Origin: Nocardia goodfellowii
GTDB lineage: Bacteria > Actinomycetota > Actinomycetes > Mycobacteriales > Mycobacteriaceae
Length of the DNA: 64,000 nucleotides
Assembly (NCBI RefSeq): GCF_017875645.1
Contig: NZ_JAGGMR010000001.1
Coordinates: 7,006,001-7,070,000 of the forward strand
Direction: 5' to 3'
Under the pieces are notes generated by a model, which saw only the letters and a list, made by a program, of their open reading frames with translations, had not been told where the DNA came from and did not search any database. Position numbers and translations under genes: made by a program. Shown one piece after another: positions 25,801 to 34,297 of this stretch (positions are counted from its first letter, which is position 1; the number at the start of each line of letters is the position of its first letter).

Positions 25801-28800
25801 GAGATCAGCCTCGGCGATCTCGACCGGCTTGCCGAAACGCGCCGGTACACCGATGGCGCGTTCGATATCCGCCTGGACGAAGCAACCTTGGGCGATATCG
25901 AGCAGGCGCGCCGCCAAGCCGTCATGGAGGCGGCGATGGGCGAAATGCACGGCACCGGTGCAGATCTGCCGAACCGGGCTCTCGCCCACGAATTCGGCCA
26001 TGTGGCCCTGGAATACCTGCCGGAGTTGAAGGACTACGTCGCCTCCCACGCCGCCGACCGGCTCCGGACGGAATATCAGCGCGCCGAGGCAGCGGACTCC
26101 GTCACCTTCGAGACTTGGTTGCACGGACAGTTCATTCCGTACTGTTTCCACCCAGACGGAACGCTGAACCTCGAAGAAGCCTTCGCCGAGGCCTACAGCG
26201 CGGTGATGTGGGGTGACCCGAATTCCGGGCAGCAGAGTCTGTACGACCTGTGGCGCGAGCAGCGAGAGACGTTGCGCGGAAACGGTGGTACCGAATCACA
26301 TACGGACGACACGGCCTTCGATATTCAGCAGCGACTGCGCGATTCGGGCGTCGAGGCGATGCTGATCGGCGGTGCTGCCGCGAATATGTATCGCAGCGAA
26401 CCGCGCGTGACCGGTGATACGGACTTCGTCGTCACCGGTGATCCGAGCGAGCTCGTCGCCCGGATCACCACGGGTTTCCCGGAGTACGAGGTGCTACCGC
26501 AGTCCGAGGGAAGCAACCAGGTGTACGCGATCTATTTGCGCGGGCCGCGGCCCGGGATCGACCTGCTGGTCGCCGAGGACATGGCCGAACAGATCGCGGT
26601 GGATCGCGCGGTCGGCGGTGTGATCACCGTCGAGGACATGATTCTCTTCAAGCTCATGGCCCTCGGTCGCGGTGCTCCCCAGGATCTGGACGATCTCGTG
26701 TCGATTCTGCGGGCCGGCCACCATCTGGATCTCGACTACCTGACCGCCCGTGTCGCCGACGAAGTGCTCGACGACGAGTGGTCCACGGCGTACGAGGAAG
26801 CGGGTCTGCCCGCTCCGGACCTACCGGAGTTGATCGGTCCCGATGTATCCGGCGTGGGCGAAATCGACGATATACCTGCGGGTTTGACGGACTCGATTGT
26901 GACCGCGATCAACGCCGGGGGTCATCCGCGAGCAGATTGGTCGGAATTGACCGAGCGGGCGTCAGCACCTCAGGGTGAGATACTCGACGGCTCCACACCG
27001 CCGTGGAATGACCTGACGGAAACGCGACTCGACAGCGGCCGGACCGCCGCCGCGACAGCCAACTCCTGTGTGCCCGATTCGCTGAGCCAGGTCGCCGCAG
27101 ACCAAGGTGACGTGGTGGATGTGCCGGACCGGCAACCGGGCAACCTCTCCGGGGTGACCTGGCGGGACGCTCGGCCGCTGCTGCGCGGCGCTGAGCTCGA
27201 AGGGTTCACCGCGGCGAACGGCACCGGTCACGCCGCGCTCGTCCAGGGTCTGATGACCGAAGGTGGTCCGGGCGCGATGGCATGGGTGCTGGACCAGCGA
27301 GCGACAGTCGACCAGCACGGTGTGGGCGCACACGCGTTCACGCTGAAGTACTTGGGCGAGAAGCGATTCGAGGTCGATGGGTGCCCCGTGATCTACGAGG
27401 AAACCGATGAGTACGGGCGGGAATGGTTCCGGACCGAACAGGGCGACTGGGTATCACTGGCGGATCTGACCGGCGGAAGCCGCGACGAGACGGCGGCAAC
27501 CTGGGCGACCGTATGGCAGGGCGGCAAGGTGGTCACGGGTGTCGGCGATCCCGGAGCGCGTCTGCCCGATGCGGAGCTGCGTATCGGCCGGACGCCGGAT
27601 GATGATGCGGCCGAGAGTGGTTCAGGGCCGCCGAGTCCAGCCGCACTCGCTCGCGAGCGGGACCAACTGGCCGCGCGACGCGAACAGGTTCAGCGGGAAC
27701 GCGATCGAGTCCGCTCGCGGCGAGACCACTTGCCCGCCACTCAACATCTGGCTGCCGAACACGGCCTCGATCGCGCGGCTGTCGAGCGGGCGTTGAGCCC
27801 GGACGAGCTGACTTCCACGCTCGAGGCGATGATGGCGCGGGAAGTCGATGATGCCGCGGACCCCGTCTACAGCGATCCCGACAATCCGTTCGGCGTGACG
27901 GCGGAATCATCCCGGCCTGGGCCGTGGCATCCGGTGCCCGGTCGCGCGTTGGCCGATTTGCAGTCCGCCGCAGAGCGATTCAATGACCTGGAGGCCGAGG
28001 TCCAGAAGCTGAATCGGCGGATCTCCGATCTCGACCGCCGGATCGCCGCCTTCGGACCACCAGACCGGGTTGCCGCCCAAGACCTCCCGGCTACTGCCGG
28101 TTCGGCGGCGGAACTGGCCCGGAAGCGCGCGATGGAGGCTCGGCTGGCCGAGGCCGGCGGACGCCAGGTGACCGACTCCGTGCTGTACATATCCGGTGCC
28201 GATCCCCGTATCGTCGTGATCGGCTTGCCGGCGGACTCCCCCGCCGACTTCGATCGGGCATTCGCGGCGGCCTTGGAGCTGGATTCCGGTGTCTCACAAG
28301 CGATAAAGCAGGACAACCCGAACGGCGAGGCCGCGACCACGGTTGAATATCGGCGGCTTGTCACCGACCTGGACGGCCGGTATCAGCTCGAACGGTTGCC
28401 TGGGCCGGCAATCATTGTGCCCCGCAATCTGGCTGTGCTGCGCGGCGAAGCCACCGATATCACCCTGTGGCGTGACAGCGGCGGGGATTGGCGTGCTGTT
28501 CCGATCGCGACCGGAAACCTCGAACTGACCGGCGTAGTGCCCCTTGTCGGAGTACCCAGGCCGAACCTGCCGCCGCCCGATCCAGATGCTGAGGAGCCCG
28601 CGGATGAGGAGCCTGCGAACGCTGGCGAAGAACCTCCCAGGGAGTATCCGAAGCGGTGGGACGAGTGGGCTCCGCTGCCCACCACCGCCGCCGAGCAGTG
28701 GCGACCGTTCAGACCTTCTCCGCTCGAGCGCCGCGAGATCCCCGGCCTCAACAAATATGCCAGCGTGCCCGTCGGAGACGCCATCGAAGCGGGCTTGCTG

Positions 28801-30936
28801 CAAGGGCTTTCAGCTGACGATCCGCGGCCGGAGATGCTGTTTCCCAAGGGGTTGCCGTTCGCGCCGGGTGGTGACTTCCTCGATCCAGCAGATGCTGAAG
28901 TCACGCATCAGGATCTCGGCGAGAACGTGTTCCACGCCTCCATTCTCAGTACGATCTTCGGGCAGAATCAGGCCTTTCGCCATCCCTGGACGCTGGACTT
29001 CGTCCAGCACCGCCCATGGCTCGGGCGCTTCGCGGTCTGGGCGACAAGCCGGGTACCGAGCGTCGACCCCGACCTCAATGCGGAAAGCCGGCAGCTGTGG
29101 AAGCAGGTGGCTGCTCGCACGATCAGCCAGAACGAACTGCGCGAGCGCATGCGGACGCTGGAAACCCGGCATCAGCGTTATTCAGCCGCCCGCTGGCTAC
29201 CGTTTTTCCGCTCCGCCGGACAATATCCCTGGTTCCGGCAGGGACAAACGAACCCCCAACCCTTGCACGACGATCCGTTGCTGTTCCAGACACCGGACGG
29301 TAGTTTCGTCGACTACCACTACCCGCTGCATCACCAGGGACAGGATCCGATCAGCGACCAGGATTCCGTCGATGTGTTGGCCGGGCGACACGAGTCGCGC
29401 GATCGCCGATCCTGGAACCACCGGCATCAGCGCTCGAACATTTCACCGGAAAGCGATATCGATTCACTGCGGGAACAGCAGAAGCTGCTCCAGCAGCGCT
29501 GGAATCGTCTGCAAGAGTGGACCGTCGAGCAATACAACTGGATCGATCAGCATCGCGACGCGGTCCTCGACCGCATTGTGGAACACGCGGTGGACGACCC
29601 GGATCGGTACTCCGGCGGCGACAAGCGCACCTGGATCTTCTCGACAACCACCGACCGATGGGTGCGCGACCACGACGGTTCGCACATGCCGCGGCGTCCG
29701 GACGGCTCCACCTGGTTGCGCGACACAGCGGGCGCTATCCGACCGAAAGCCGAACTGCGGGCAGCCCTCGAACAAGTTCTCGATCATGCGATCAGCAATG
29801 AATACCGATTTGCCGCCGATCGGCACCGGCGCGCGCGGCTGGATCCCGTACCGGATTTCGTCGCCGCACTCAACCGCCTGGAGAACGGCGTGCCGCTACG
29901 CGCGGACATCCTGATGCTCGAAGATCTCCTGCACGAAGCCGGCTATCTCGCCGCCAAACCCGATAACACCTGGGAGGACGCCAACCGGAACGGGAAGACT
30001 CTCGGTTTCGACTGGGACAAGAACCGTCCCGAACTGAACGGAGGCGACAGCTGGGACGTGAGCCGCGAGCCGATGCCTTGGATACTCGATGAATCGACGC
30101 GCTGGCGGCCGTGGCAGCACGATGGCCGAGTATGGCGCCACAACGTCGGATTCCGTTCGGCTTGGTCGCTGTTCGGGATGTTCACCGGGCGCCGGCGAGA
30201 AGGAATCCAATACCCCGGGCTCACACCGCCGTCAACAGCACCGGTGAACACGTGTGTATCCGATTCACTGGGGCGGATCGAGGCGGATCAGCGGGACGCC
30301 GACATTTATGTCCCACCCATCCAGCCACAGAATCCCGCGGGATTCCCATGGCGCGTCGTGCGACAGTTCCTGCGGGGTGCGCGACCGGAAGGGTTCGGCG
30401 GGCCAGGCGATCGCGGCCACGCGAAGTTGGTCGACGGCCTGATGCGGAAGGGCAGAGCCGGGGCGATCGCCTGGGTGCTCGACCAGCGCACGACGGTGGA
30501 CCAGCACGGCGTAGGCGCACATGCCTACACGGTGAAATATCTGGGCGGCAACAGTTTCGAAGTCGACGGCCGGACAGCGTCCTACGACGGGACCGACGAA
30601 ACCGGCCGGGAGTGGTTCCGCACCGAGAACGGTGACCGGAAGTCGCTGGCCGAGTTGGTCGGCGGCACCCGCGCGGAAACCGTCGCCACCTGGGCGGCAA
30701 TGTGGAACGACAGTCGAGTCGTCACCGGTGTGGGTGATCTGTCGACGCCCGAGCCCGACGATCGGCTACGCATCGGCCAGGCCGCAGACGAGAACCCGGA
30801 GCACCGAGACCACGCGGAACAGGCACGCAGTTCGCCGAGGCCACCCGCCTACGAGGTGGCGAGGCCGGACAGTGCGGCAATACCACCGGCACCCGACCCC
30901 GACATCCCGTTCACCCTGGGCGGCGAATCACGCTGA
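22873..30936 (+). CDS. Giant CpnT-like multi-domain polymorphic toxin (2,687 aa)
   Basis: The N-terminus (about 1-140) matches the CpnT-like WXG100-type domain, followed by Gly/Ala-rich hydrophobic helices (about 215-300) and a disordered Pro/Ser/Ala linker (about 330-720). Then: (1) a degenerate zincin-like copy (about 735-870) with YLVGQ (808-812) where a HExxH should be; (2) an intact copy with HEFGH (1039-1043) and a downstream EEAFAEAY (E1102 likely third ligand); (3) an AbiEii-type nucleotidyltransferase core, GG (1166-1167), R-x-T-x-D-x-D (1178-1184) and D1230; (4) papain-fold toxin 1, C1399, H1487, D1502; (5) coiled coil (about 1590-1727); (6) an unrecognised region with many Trp; (7) papain-fold toxin 2, C2461, H2550, D2565. 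GTG start 6 bp after the EspL-like gene. Activities are inferred. Confidence 0.9.
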   Translation: MGLPFPEWAIDHAWIAGADWPHADEDMLEALGDRLAEVAEVLLGEEVSDAIYTALRSNAAAYAGGDGGSAIEDALRGLLDGGIALTEGFSEAATATYEYSDDIFSAKVQGYIALGWLVAEIAWAVLAGPAGPLIHITALTVAREFFERLGQALVRKIANQLLRLGAHKVPTVVIAHGAAELIEEGITEAAQGTVEELGAQTVLINSGRQDGIDWARVAVNAGVSALAGAGGGLGGHIAHRQFAKIPGLSVNRLGGLTQGLAVGGIAGLTGGVTAALVTGQWDPKALLGGVISGAAPSAVYGWKGTSDHAGVSIAQAAQQMQTQKPWMSAMEAQARADTMVENQHKQVDSQPLSSSERAAAHSAIDRTDQAVTASATTSGDDANPQVNQHARLAMLEQVDGTIQARPEELSPFRLASDGTEPAVQASAHPVGDTSNAAGSGMVPISGTQAGVPATAAPNAAAASGTASSTPANATASPSSAHPSANSSADVETVSAAAEPATTIVHPDSITRDLATTLESFEALIPGLTTQQLDQVAAQLIPPVVAATQQSTGPLRVRFTPQPTNTSSAPRVRVMVTESGKVGVGGHSTMFDLTVPQAAKRTAVQANYHPTFAGNVLAGAVPLSGIPVGVQAAHASEPAAPSGRQPVPTFTASATPVSGSGSESPRLPEPLPTSHPLGLNSPKQLGRHPDQHPQRFDSPPDPPAGPRSGGPDLPGSDPTPEVDPRTATEFQAAIADLVHQNEWLQGGTVRTGLFETDVFGSVRTEFGPNGLVLTIVVNERLLTDRHSLSELVAVHGYSIDQPGRFAAAYLVGQAIADIVGPRVNAKARLELYELCRAIHGDGVDRFVFEAWLDEQFSERCRIDPRAGARRWIKMSVALPESFAARAAGAATPGADVLAAGLVREVEARLAGASPAAPELSVEEHTAKAGMARLVAERYGIRLTDELVNSPFVGVPVMREIVHTVAAAHAFHPDVKPSEISLGDLDRLAETRRYTDGAFDIRLDEATLGDIEQARRQAVMEAAMGEMHGTGADLPNRALAHEFGHVALEYLPELKDYVASHAADRLRTEYQRAEAADSVTFETWLHGQFIPYCFHPDGTLNLEEAFAEAYSAVMWGDPNSGQQSLYDLWREQRETLRGNGGTESHTDDTAFDIQQRLRDSGVEAMLIGGAAANMYRSEPRVTGDTDFVVTGDPSELVARITTGFPEYEVLPQSEGSNQVYAIYLRGPRPGIDLLVAEDMAEQIAVDRAVGGVITVEDMILFKLMALGRGAPQDLDDLVSILRAGHHLDLDYLTARVADEVLDDEWSTAYEEAGLPAPDLPELIGPDVSGVGEIDDIPAGLTDSIVTAINAGGHPRADWSELTERASAPQGEILDGSTPPWNDLTETRLDSGRTAAATANSCVPDSLSQVAADQGDVVDVPDRQPGNLSGVTWRDARPLLRGAELEGFTAANGTGHAALVQGLMTEGGPGAMAWVLDQRATVDQHGVGAHAFTLKYLGEKRFEVDGCPVIYEETDEYGREWFRTEQGDWVSLADLTGGSRDETAATWATVWQGGKVVTGVGDPGARLPDAELRIGRTPDDDAAESGSGPPSPAALARERDQLAARREQVQRERDRVRSRRDHLPATQHLAAEHGLDRAAVERALSPDELTSTLEAMMAREVDDAADPVYSDPDNPFGVTAESSRPGPWHPVPGRALADLQSAAERFNDLEAEVQKLNRRISDLDRRIAAFGPPDRVAAQDLPATAGSAAELARKRAMEARLAEAGGRQVTDSVLYISGADPRIVVIGLPADSPADFDRAFAAALELDSGVSQAIKQDNPNGEAATTVEYRRLVTDLDGRYQLERLPGPAIIVPRNLAVLRGEATDITLWRDSGGDWRAVPIATGNLELTGVVPLVGVPRPNLPPPDPDAEEPADEEPANAGEEPPREYPKRWDEWAPLPTTAAEQWRPFRPSPLERREIPGLNKYASVPVGDAIEAGLLQGLSADDPRPEMLFPKGLPFAPGGDFLDPADAEVTHQDLGENVFHASILSTIFGQNQAFRHPWTLDFVQHRPWLGRFAVWATSRVPSVDPDLNAESRQLWKQVAARTISQNELRERMRTLETRHQRYSAARWLPFFRSAGQYPWFRQGQTNPQPLHDDPLLFQTPDGSFVDYHYPLHHQGQDPISDQDSVDVLAGRHESRDRRSWNHRHQRSNISPESDIDSLREQQKLLQQRWNRLQEWTVEQYNWIDQHRDAVLDRIVEHAVDDPDRYSGGDKRTWIFSTTTDRWVRDHDGSHMPRRPDGSTWLRDTAGAIRPKAELRAALEQVLDHAISNEYRFAADRHRRARLDPVPDFVAALNRLENGVPLRADILMLEDLLHEAGYLAAKPDNTWEDANRNGKTLGFDWDKNRPELNGGDSWDVSREPMPWILDESTRWRPWQHDGRVWRHNVGFRSAWSLFGMFTGRRREGIQYPGLTPPSTAPVNTCVSDSLGRIEADQRDADIYVPPIQPQNPAGFPWRVVRQFLRGARPEGFGGPGDRGHAKLVDGLMRKGRAGAIAWVLDQRTTVDQHGVGAHAYTVKYLGGNSFEVDGRTASYDGTDETGREWFRTENGDRKSLAELVGGTRAETVATWAAMWNDSRVVTGVGDLSTPEPDDRLRIGQAADENPEHRDHAEQARSSPRPPAYEVARPDSAAIPPAPDPDIPFTLGGESR

Positions 30937-32103
30937 TCAGCGGAAGGCGGCCGCGCCATCGGCTTCTCGCGCCTGCTCTTGATAGCGCCGCACAAACGGC
31001 AGCACCTGGTCGGTGATCACCTGGTTGTATTCACGCGGCCGCTGAATCGGGTTGGCGTGACCGGTGTTTCGCGGGTTCACCACCAGCAGTGTGCCGTCTA
31101 CACCGCCGGCCCGCTCGATCAGCACCTGGTGGGAATATTCGACGTCGACGACTCGGTCGCGTTCGGCGTCGCGGGGGCGCAGGTACACGATTGCCGGTCG
31201 GGGCTTGCCCTCGAAAGGGCGGGACAGGGCGTCGAGGTCTCTGAGGGCGCCGCCGGCGACGATCGTCAGGAACTGCGATTCGATGAGTCCGTTGCTGGCG
31301 GCGTCCTCGGAGAAGATTTTGTCGTGCAGGACGCGTTCGATCACCTCGCGTAGTTCGGGCATCCGGATGCCCGGTGCGCCGTTCAGGCCGCGGTCGACGA
31401 ATTCGCCGCGGCGAGCGTACATTTCGACGATCAGGCGCAGCGTGCGGCTTTCCCGCGCGCCGGGTAGCCAGCCCATCCAGCGCACCATGTCCTCGCCGCG
31501 GCCCCGGCTCTCCTCGCGGACCGCGTTCAAATCCATGGGGGTGCAGTCCAGCAGCACGCCGACCAGGCGGCGGTCGCTGCCGGTGTGGATGTGCCGGGCG
31601 ACCTCCAGTGCGATGACCCCGCCCATGCTGTGTCCGACCAGCACCACGTTCTTCAGGCCGGACATGAGCGCGGCGCGGACGATCAGATCCGCGATGACTT
31701 TGGTGTCGATGCCCCGGTTGTCGTATTTGATCGCCCACACCACGCCGAGTCTGCTCAGCGACGGCAGGGCGGCGGCGGTGTTGCTCGCGTTCAGGTTGCC
31801 GAGTCCGACCAGGTCTACGACGACGGAGTCCCAGTTGCGCTGGTCGGCGGGGGTGGCGACGGGCAGGATCGCCGGTTCGGTTCGGGCCAGCCGGGCGCGT
31901 TCCGGTGCGATGTCGAAAGTCCAGTACTGGGCGAACACGACCAGCACGGCAACGAGCACGACGCAGAGCCGGACCAGCGTCAGCCGGGTGCGGCGCAGCG
32001 TCGTCCAGTCGTGGCCGAGACGGGTGTCCCGCCAGCGGGCCCGGCGTCGCGCGTCGTCGTAGTCGGTGACGGTGGACGGGTGTCGATCGTCCAACAGCGA
32101 CAT
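30937..32103 (-). CDS. Membrane-anchored alpha/beta hydrolase
   Basis: A 388-residue serine hydrolase. A basic N-terminal tail and one membrane helix (LTLVRLCVVLVAVLVVFAQY, about 41-60) lead into a catalytic domain with the nucleophile elbow GHSMGG (S159). LLDCTPMDL follows the strand after the elbow, and a late region (EYSHQVLIERAGG, then NPRNTGHANPIQRPREYN) could supply the histidine. Substrate unknown. I use the ATG at 32103; a longer open frame to 33258 runs antisense through the transporter gene and is not coding. The stop is adjacent to the end of the giant toxin gene (convergent). Confidence 0.88.
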   Translation of the reverse strand: MSLLDDRHPSTVTDYDDARRRARWRDTRLGHDWTTLRRTRLTLVRLCVVLVAVLVVFAQYWTFDIAPERARLARTEPAILPVATPADQRNWDSVVVDLVGLGNLNASNTAAALPSLSRLGVVWAIKYDNRGIDTKVIADLIVRAALMSGLKNVVLVGHSMGGVIALEVARHIHTGSDRRLVGVLLDCTPMDLNAVREESRGRGEDMVRWMGWLPGARESRTLRLIVEMYARRGEFVDRGLNGAPGIRMPELREVIERVLHDKIFSEDAASNGLIESQFLTIVAGGALRDLDALSRPFEGKPRPAIVYLRPRDAERDRVVDVEYSHQVLIERAGGVDGTLLVVNPRNTGHANPIQRPREYNQVITDQVLPFVRRYQEQAREADGAAAFR

Positions 32104-32189
32104 CACTCCACTGTGTCTCGGAAACGGGTGGTCCGCCAACGGACTTACCGGTGTCAACGGGGATAAACCCGACGCCGACCGGGAACCAG

Positions 32190-32345
32190 ACCAGCGGTAA
32201 GGTTTCACCGTCATTCCCGGCGGGTGCGGGAATCCGGTGCAAATCCGGAACGGTCGCGCCACTGTGATCGTCCTCATCGGGCGAAAGTCAGACCTCCCTC
32301 GCCGGGACGAACTCTGGAAAGGCCGCGACTTGCCTAATGAGAAAC
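32190..32345 (+). ncRNA. Cobalamin riboswitch
   Basis: The conserved core is visible: GGTGCGGGAATCCGGTG (starting near 32224, with GGGAATCCGGTGCAAATCCGG), then GCGCCACTGTGA (B12-box region, about 32256-32268) and AGTCAGACC (about 32286-32294). It precedes the ABC transporter permease at 32407. In the family, adenosylcobalamin binding lowers expression of the downstream genes. The outer limits are approximate. Confidence 0.88.
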
Positions 32346-32406
32346 GCCTCGCGCAGCGATCCGGCGGCAGACGCCGAGCCCGGCTCCAGCCCCGGACATA
32401 CCGCTG

Positions 32407-33438
32407 ATGGTCCGTATTCGAACCGCGGTGGCCCTGCCGGCCCTCGCGGCAATGCTGCTGTGCGCGATGGTGATCGCCACCGGCTTCGGCGCCGAGACGC
32501 TTCCGGTCTCGGCAGTGGTAGACGTGCTGCGGCACCGCATGGTCGGCGGCACCGCGGTCGACCTCAGCCTGGACACCATCGTGTGGCAGCTCCGGGTGCC
32601 GCGCACCGTGCTCGCCGCGATCGTCGGCGCGGGCTTGGCGCTGGCCGGGGCGGCCATGCAAACCCTGGTCCGCAACCCACTGGCCGACCCGTACCTGCTG
32701 GGGGTGTCCTCCGGGGCGGGTGTCGGCGCGGCTGCGGTCATCACGTCCGGGTTGTTCGCGGGCGCCGGAATCTGGGCGCTGTCGGCCGGTGCCCTGGTCG
32801 GCGCGTTCGCCGCGGCGGCGATGGTCTTCGTCATCGCGGTCGCGCAGGGCGGATTGACGCCGCTGCGGCTGGTCCTCACCGGCACTGTTCTCGGCTCGGC
32901 GTTCGCCGCGTTCAGCAGCTATCTGATCTTTCGTAGCAAGGATCCGGCCGCTGCGCAGTCGGTGCTGTTCTGGCTGCTCGGCAGCCTCGCCGGCGCGGAC
33001 TGGACCAAGCTCGCCCTGCCGCTGATCGTCGTCACGCTCAGCGGCCTGACGCTCTATATCGCCAGCGGCTGGCTGGACGCCCTGACCTTCGGCGCCGACA
33101 CCGCGGCCTCCATCGGCGTCCCGGTCAAGCAGTTGCGGATCGCCCTGTTCGTTCTGCTCGCCATCCTGGTGGGCGTACTCGTCGCGGTCTCCGGCGGTAT
33201 CGGCTTCGTCGGCCTCGTCATTCCGCACGCCGCCCGTCTCGTCGTCGGTCCTCGCCACCGCGATCTGCTGCCCGCCAGCGCACTCTGCGGCGCGTTGTTC
33301 TTGGTGATCGCCGACGCCGCTACCCGCGCACTCGGCCGCCCCACCGAAATCCCGGTCGGCGTCCTGACCGGACTGATCGGCGCACCGGCCTTCCTGCTCC
33401 TACTGGGCCGCCGGCGCTACAGCTTCGGGGAATCATGA
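32407..33438 (+). CDS. BtuC/FecCD-type ABC transporter permease
   Basis: A 343-residue inner-membrane permease of the iron-siderophore/cobalamin class with about ten hydrophobic helices. Family blocks: LRVPRTVLAAIVGAGLALAG, MQTLVRNPLADPYLLGVSSG, GGIGFVGLVIPHAARLVVGPRH (coupling region) and GRPTEIPVGVLTGLIGAPAF. The cobalamin riboswitch directly upstream points to corrinoid import. Some actinobacterial relatives are annotated as putative F420-0 transporters, so the substrate is not certain. The stop overlaps the ATPase gene by 4 bp (ATGA). Confidence 0.9.
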   Translation: MVRIRTAVALPALAAMLLCAMVIATGFGAETLPVSAVVDVLRHRMVGGTAVDLSLDTIVWQLRVPRTVLAAIVGAGLALAGAAMQTLVRNPLADPYLLGVSSGAGVGAAAVITSGLFAGAGIWALSAGALVGAFAAAAMVFVIAVAQGGLTPLRLVLTGTVLGSAFAAFSSYLIFRSKDPAAAQSVLFWLLGSLAGADWTKLALPLIVVTLSGLTLYIASGWLDALTFGADTAASIGVPVKQLRIALFVLLAILVGVLVAVSGGIGFVGLVIPHAARLVVGPRHRDLLPASALCGALFLVIADAATRALGRPTEIPVGVLTGLIGAPAFLLLLGRRRYSFGES

Positions 33439-34274
33439 AGCGCGTCTTCGGTTTCCGCGAACGCCCCGCGACCGCGGGACCGCGGGCGATCCGCGACGGT
33501 GCCGGTGTGACCGCGAAAGCATTGGCGTGTGCCGCGGGGAAACGGCCCGTCGTCACCGATGTCGCGTTCGACATCGCACCCGGGGAAGTGGTCGGCATCG
33601 TCGGCCCGAACGGCAGCGGCAAGTCGACGCTGCTGCGCGTACTCGCGGGGGTGCAGCGGCCGCTGCACGGCCGGGTCCTCGTGGGCGGTACCGCGCTGCA
33701 TGACCTTTCACCACGACAGCGAGCGAAGACCGTCGCCATGGTCGCCCAGGACGAGCGCCCGCCCGCGGATCTGCGCGCGGGTGAAGTCGTGGCGCTGGGC
33801 CGCACGCCGTATCTTCCACCGTGGGGGGCAGGGTCTCCCCGAGAGCAGCAGGCTATCGACGAAGCCTTGGCCGCAGTCGATTTGGCCGGTTTCGCCGACC
33901 GTCCGGTGCATCGCCTCTCCGGCGGCGAACGACAACGGGTGCTGCTGGCTCGCGCACTGGTGCAGGACACCCCGGTGCTCCTGCTCGACGAGCCGACCAA
34001 TCATCTCGACATCACCCATCAGCTCGAATTGCTCGCGCTGACACGGACTTTGAACCGTACCGTGATCATGGCCCTGCACGAGCTGTCGCTGGCCGATCGT
34101 TACTGCGATCGGATCCTGGTGCTGCACAACGGCATCGCCCACCCACTCGCGGCGCCGGAGACCGCGCTGCGTCCCGAGGTCCTCGAGACCGTGTTCGGCG
34201 TACGCGCCATTCGCGTCCCGCACCCGGAGACCGGCGAGTCGCACCTCCTGATCACCCCGACCGCGTCCGTGTGA
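33435..34274 (+). CDS. BtuD/FecE-type ABC transporter ATPase
   Basis: A 279-residue cytosolic ATPase: Walker A VGPNGSGKST, Q-loop around AMVAQDE, signature LSGGERQRVLLARAL, Walker B VLLLDEPTNHLD and the switch histidine in MALHELSLA. It powers the permease encoded just upstream. The first 20 residues (FRERPATAGPRAIRDGAG) are extra relative to usual family members. It is coupled by 4 bp to the permease and followed by the binding protein gene after 23 bp. Confidence 0.92.
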   Translation: MKRVFGFRERPATAGPRAIRDGAGVTAKALACAAGKRPVVTDVAFDIAPGEVVGIVGPNGSGKSTLLRVLAGVQRPLHGRVLVGGTALHDLSPRQRAKTVAMVAQDERPPADLRAGEVVALGRTPYLPPWGAGSPREQQAIDEALAAVDLAGFADRPVHRLSGGERQRVLLARALVQDTPVLLLDEPTNHLDITHQLELLALTRTLNRTVIMALHELSLADRYCDRILVLHNGIAHPLAAPETALRPEVLETVFGVRAIRVPHPETGESHLLITPTASV

Positions 34275-34297
34275 CGTACTCGCGAAAGGCAATACCG

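Noticed and set aside
22873..30936. Nonribosomal peptide or polyketide synthase, suggested by the gene size
   Set aside because: No carrier, adenylation, condensation or ketosynthase motifs; the chain shows a CpnT-like N-terminus and toxin-type modules.
30937..33258. A 773-codon minus-strand open frame
   Set aside because: Only the part up to 32103 encodes the alpha/beta hydrolase. The rest runs antisense through the cobalamin riboswitch and the transporter permease and has no domain character.
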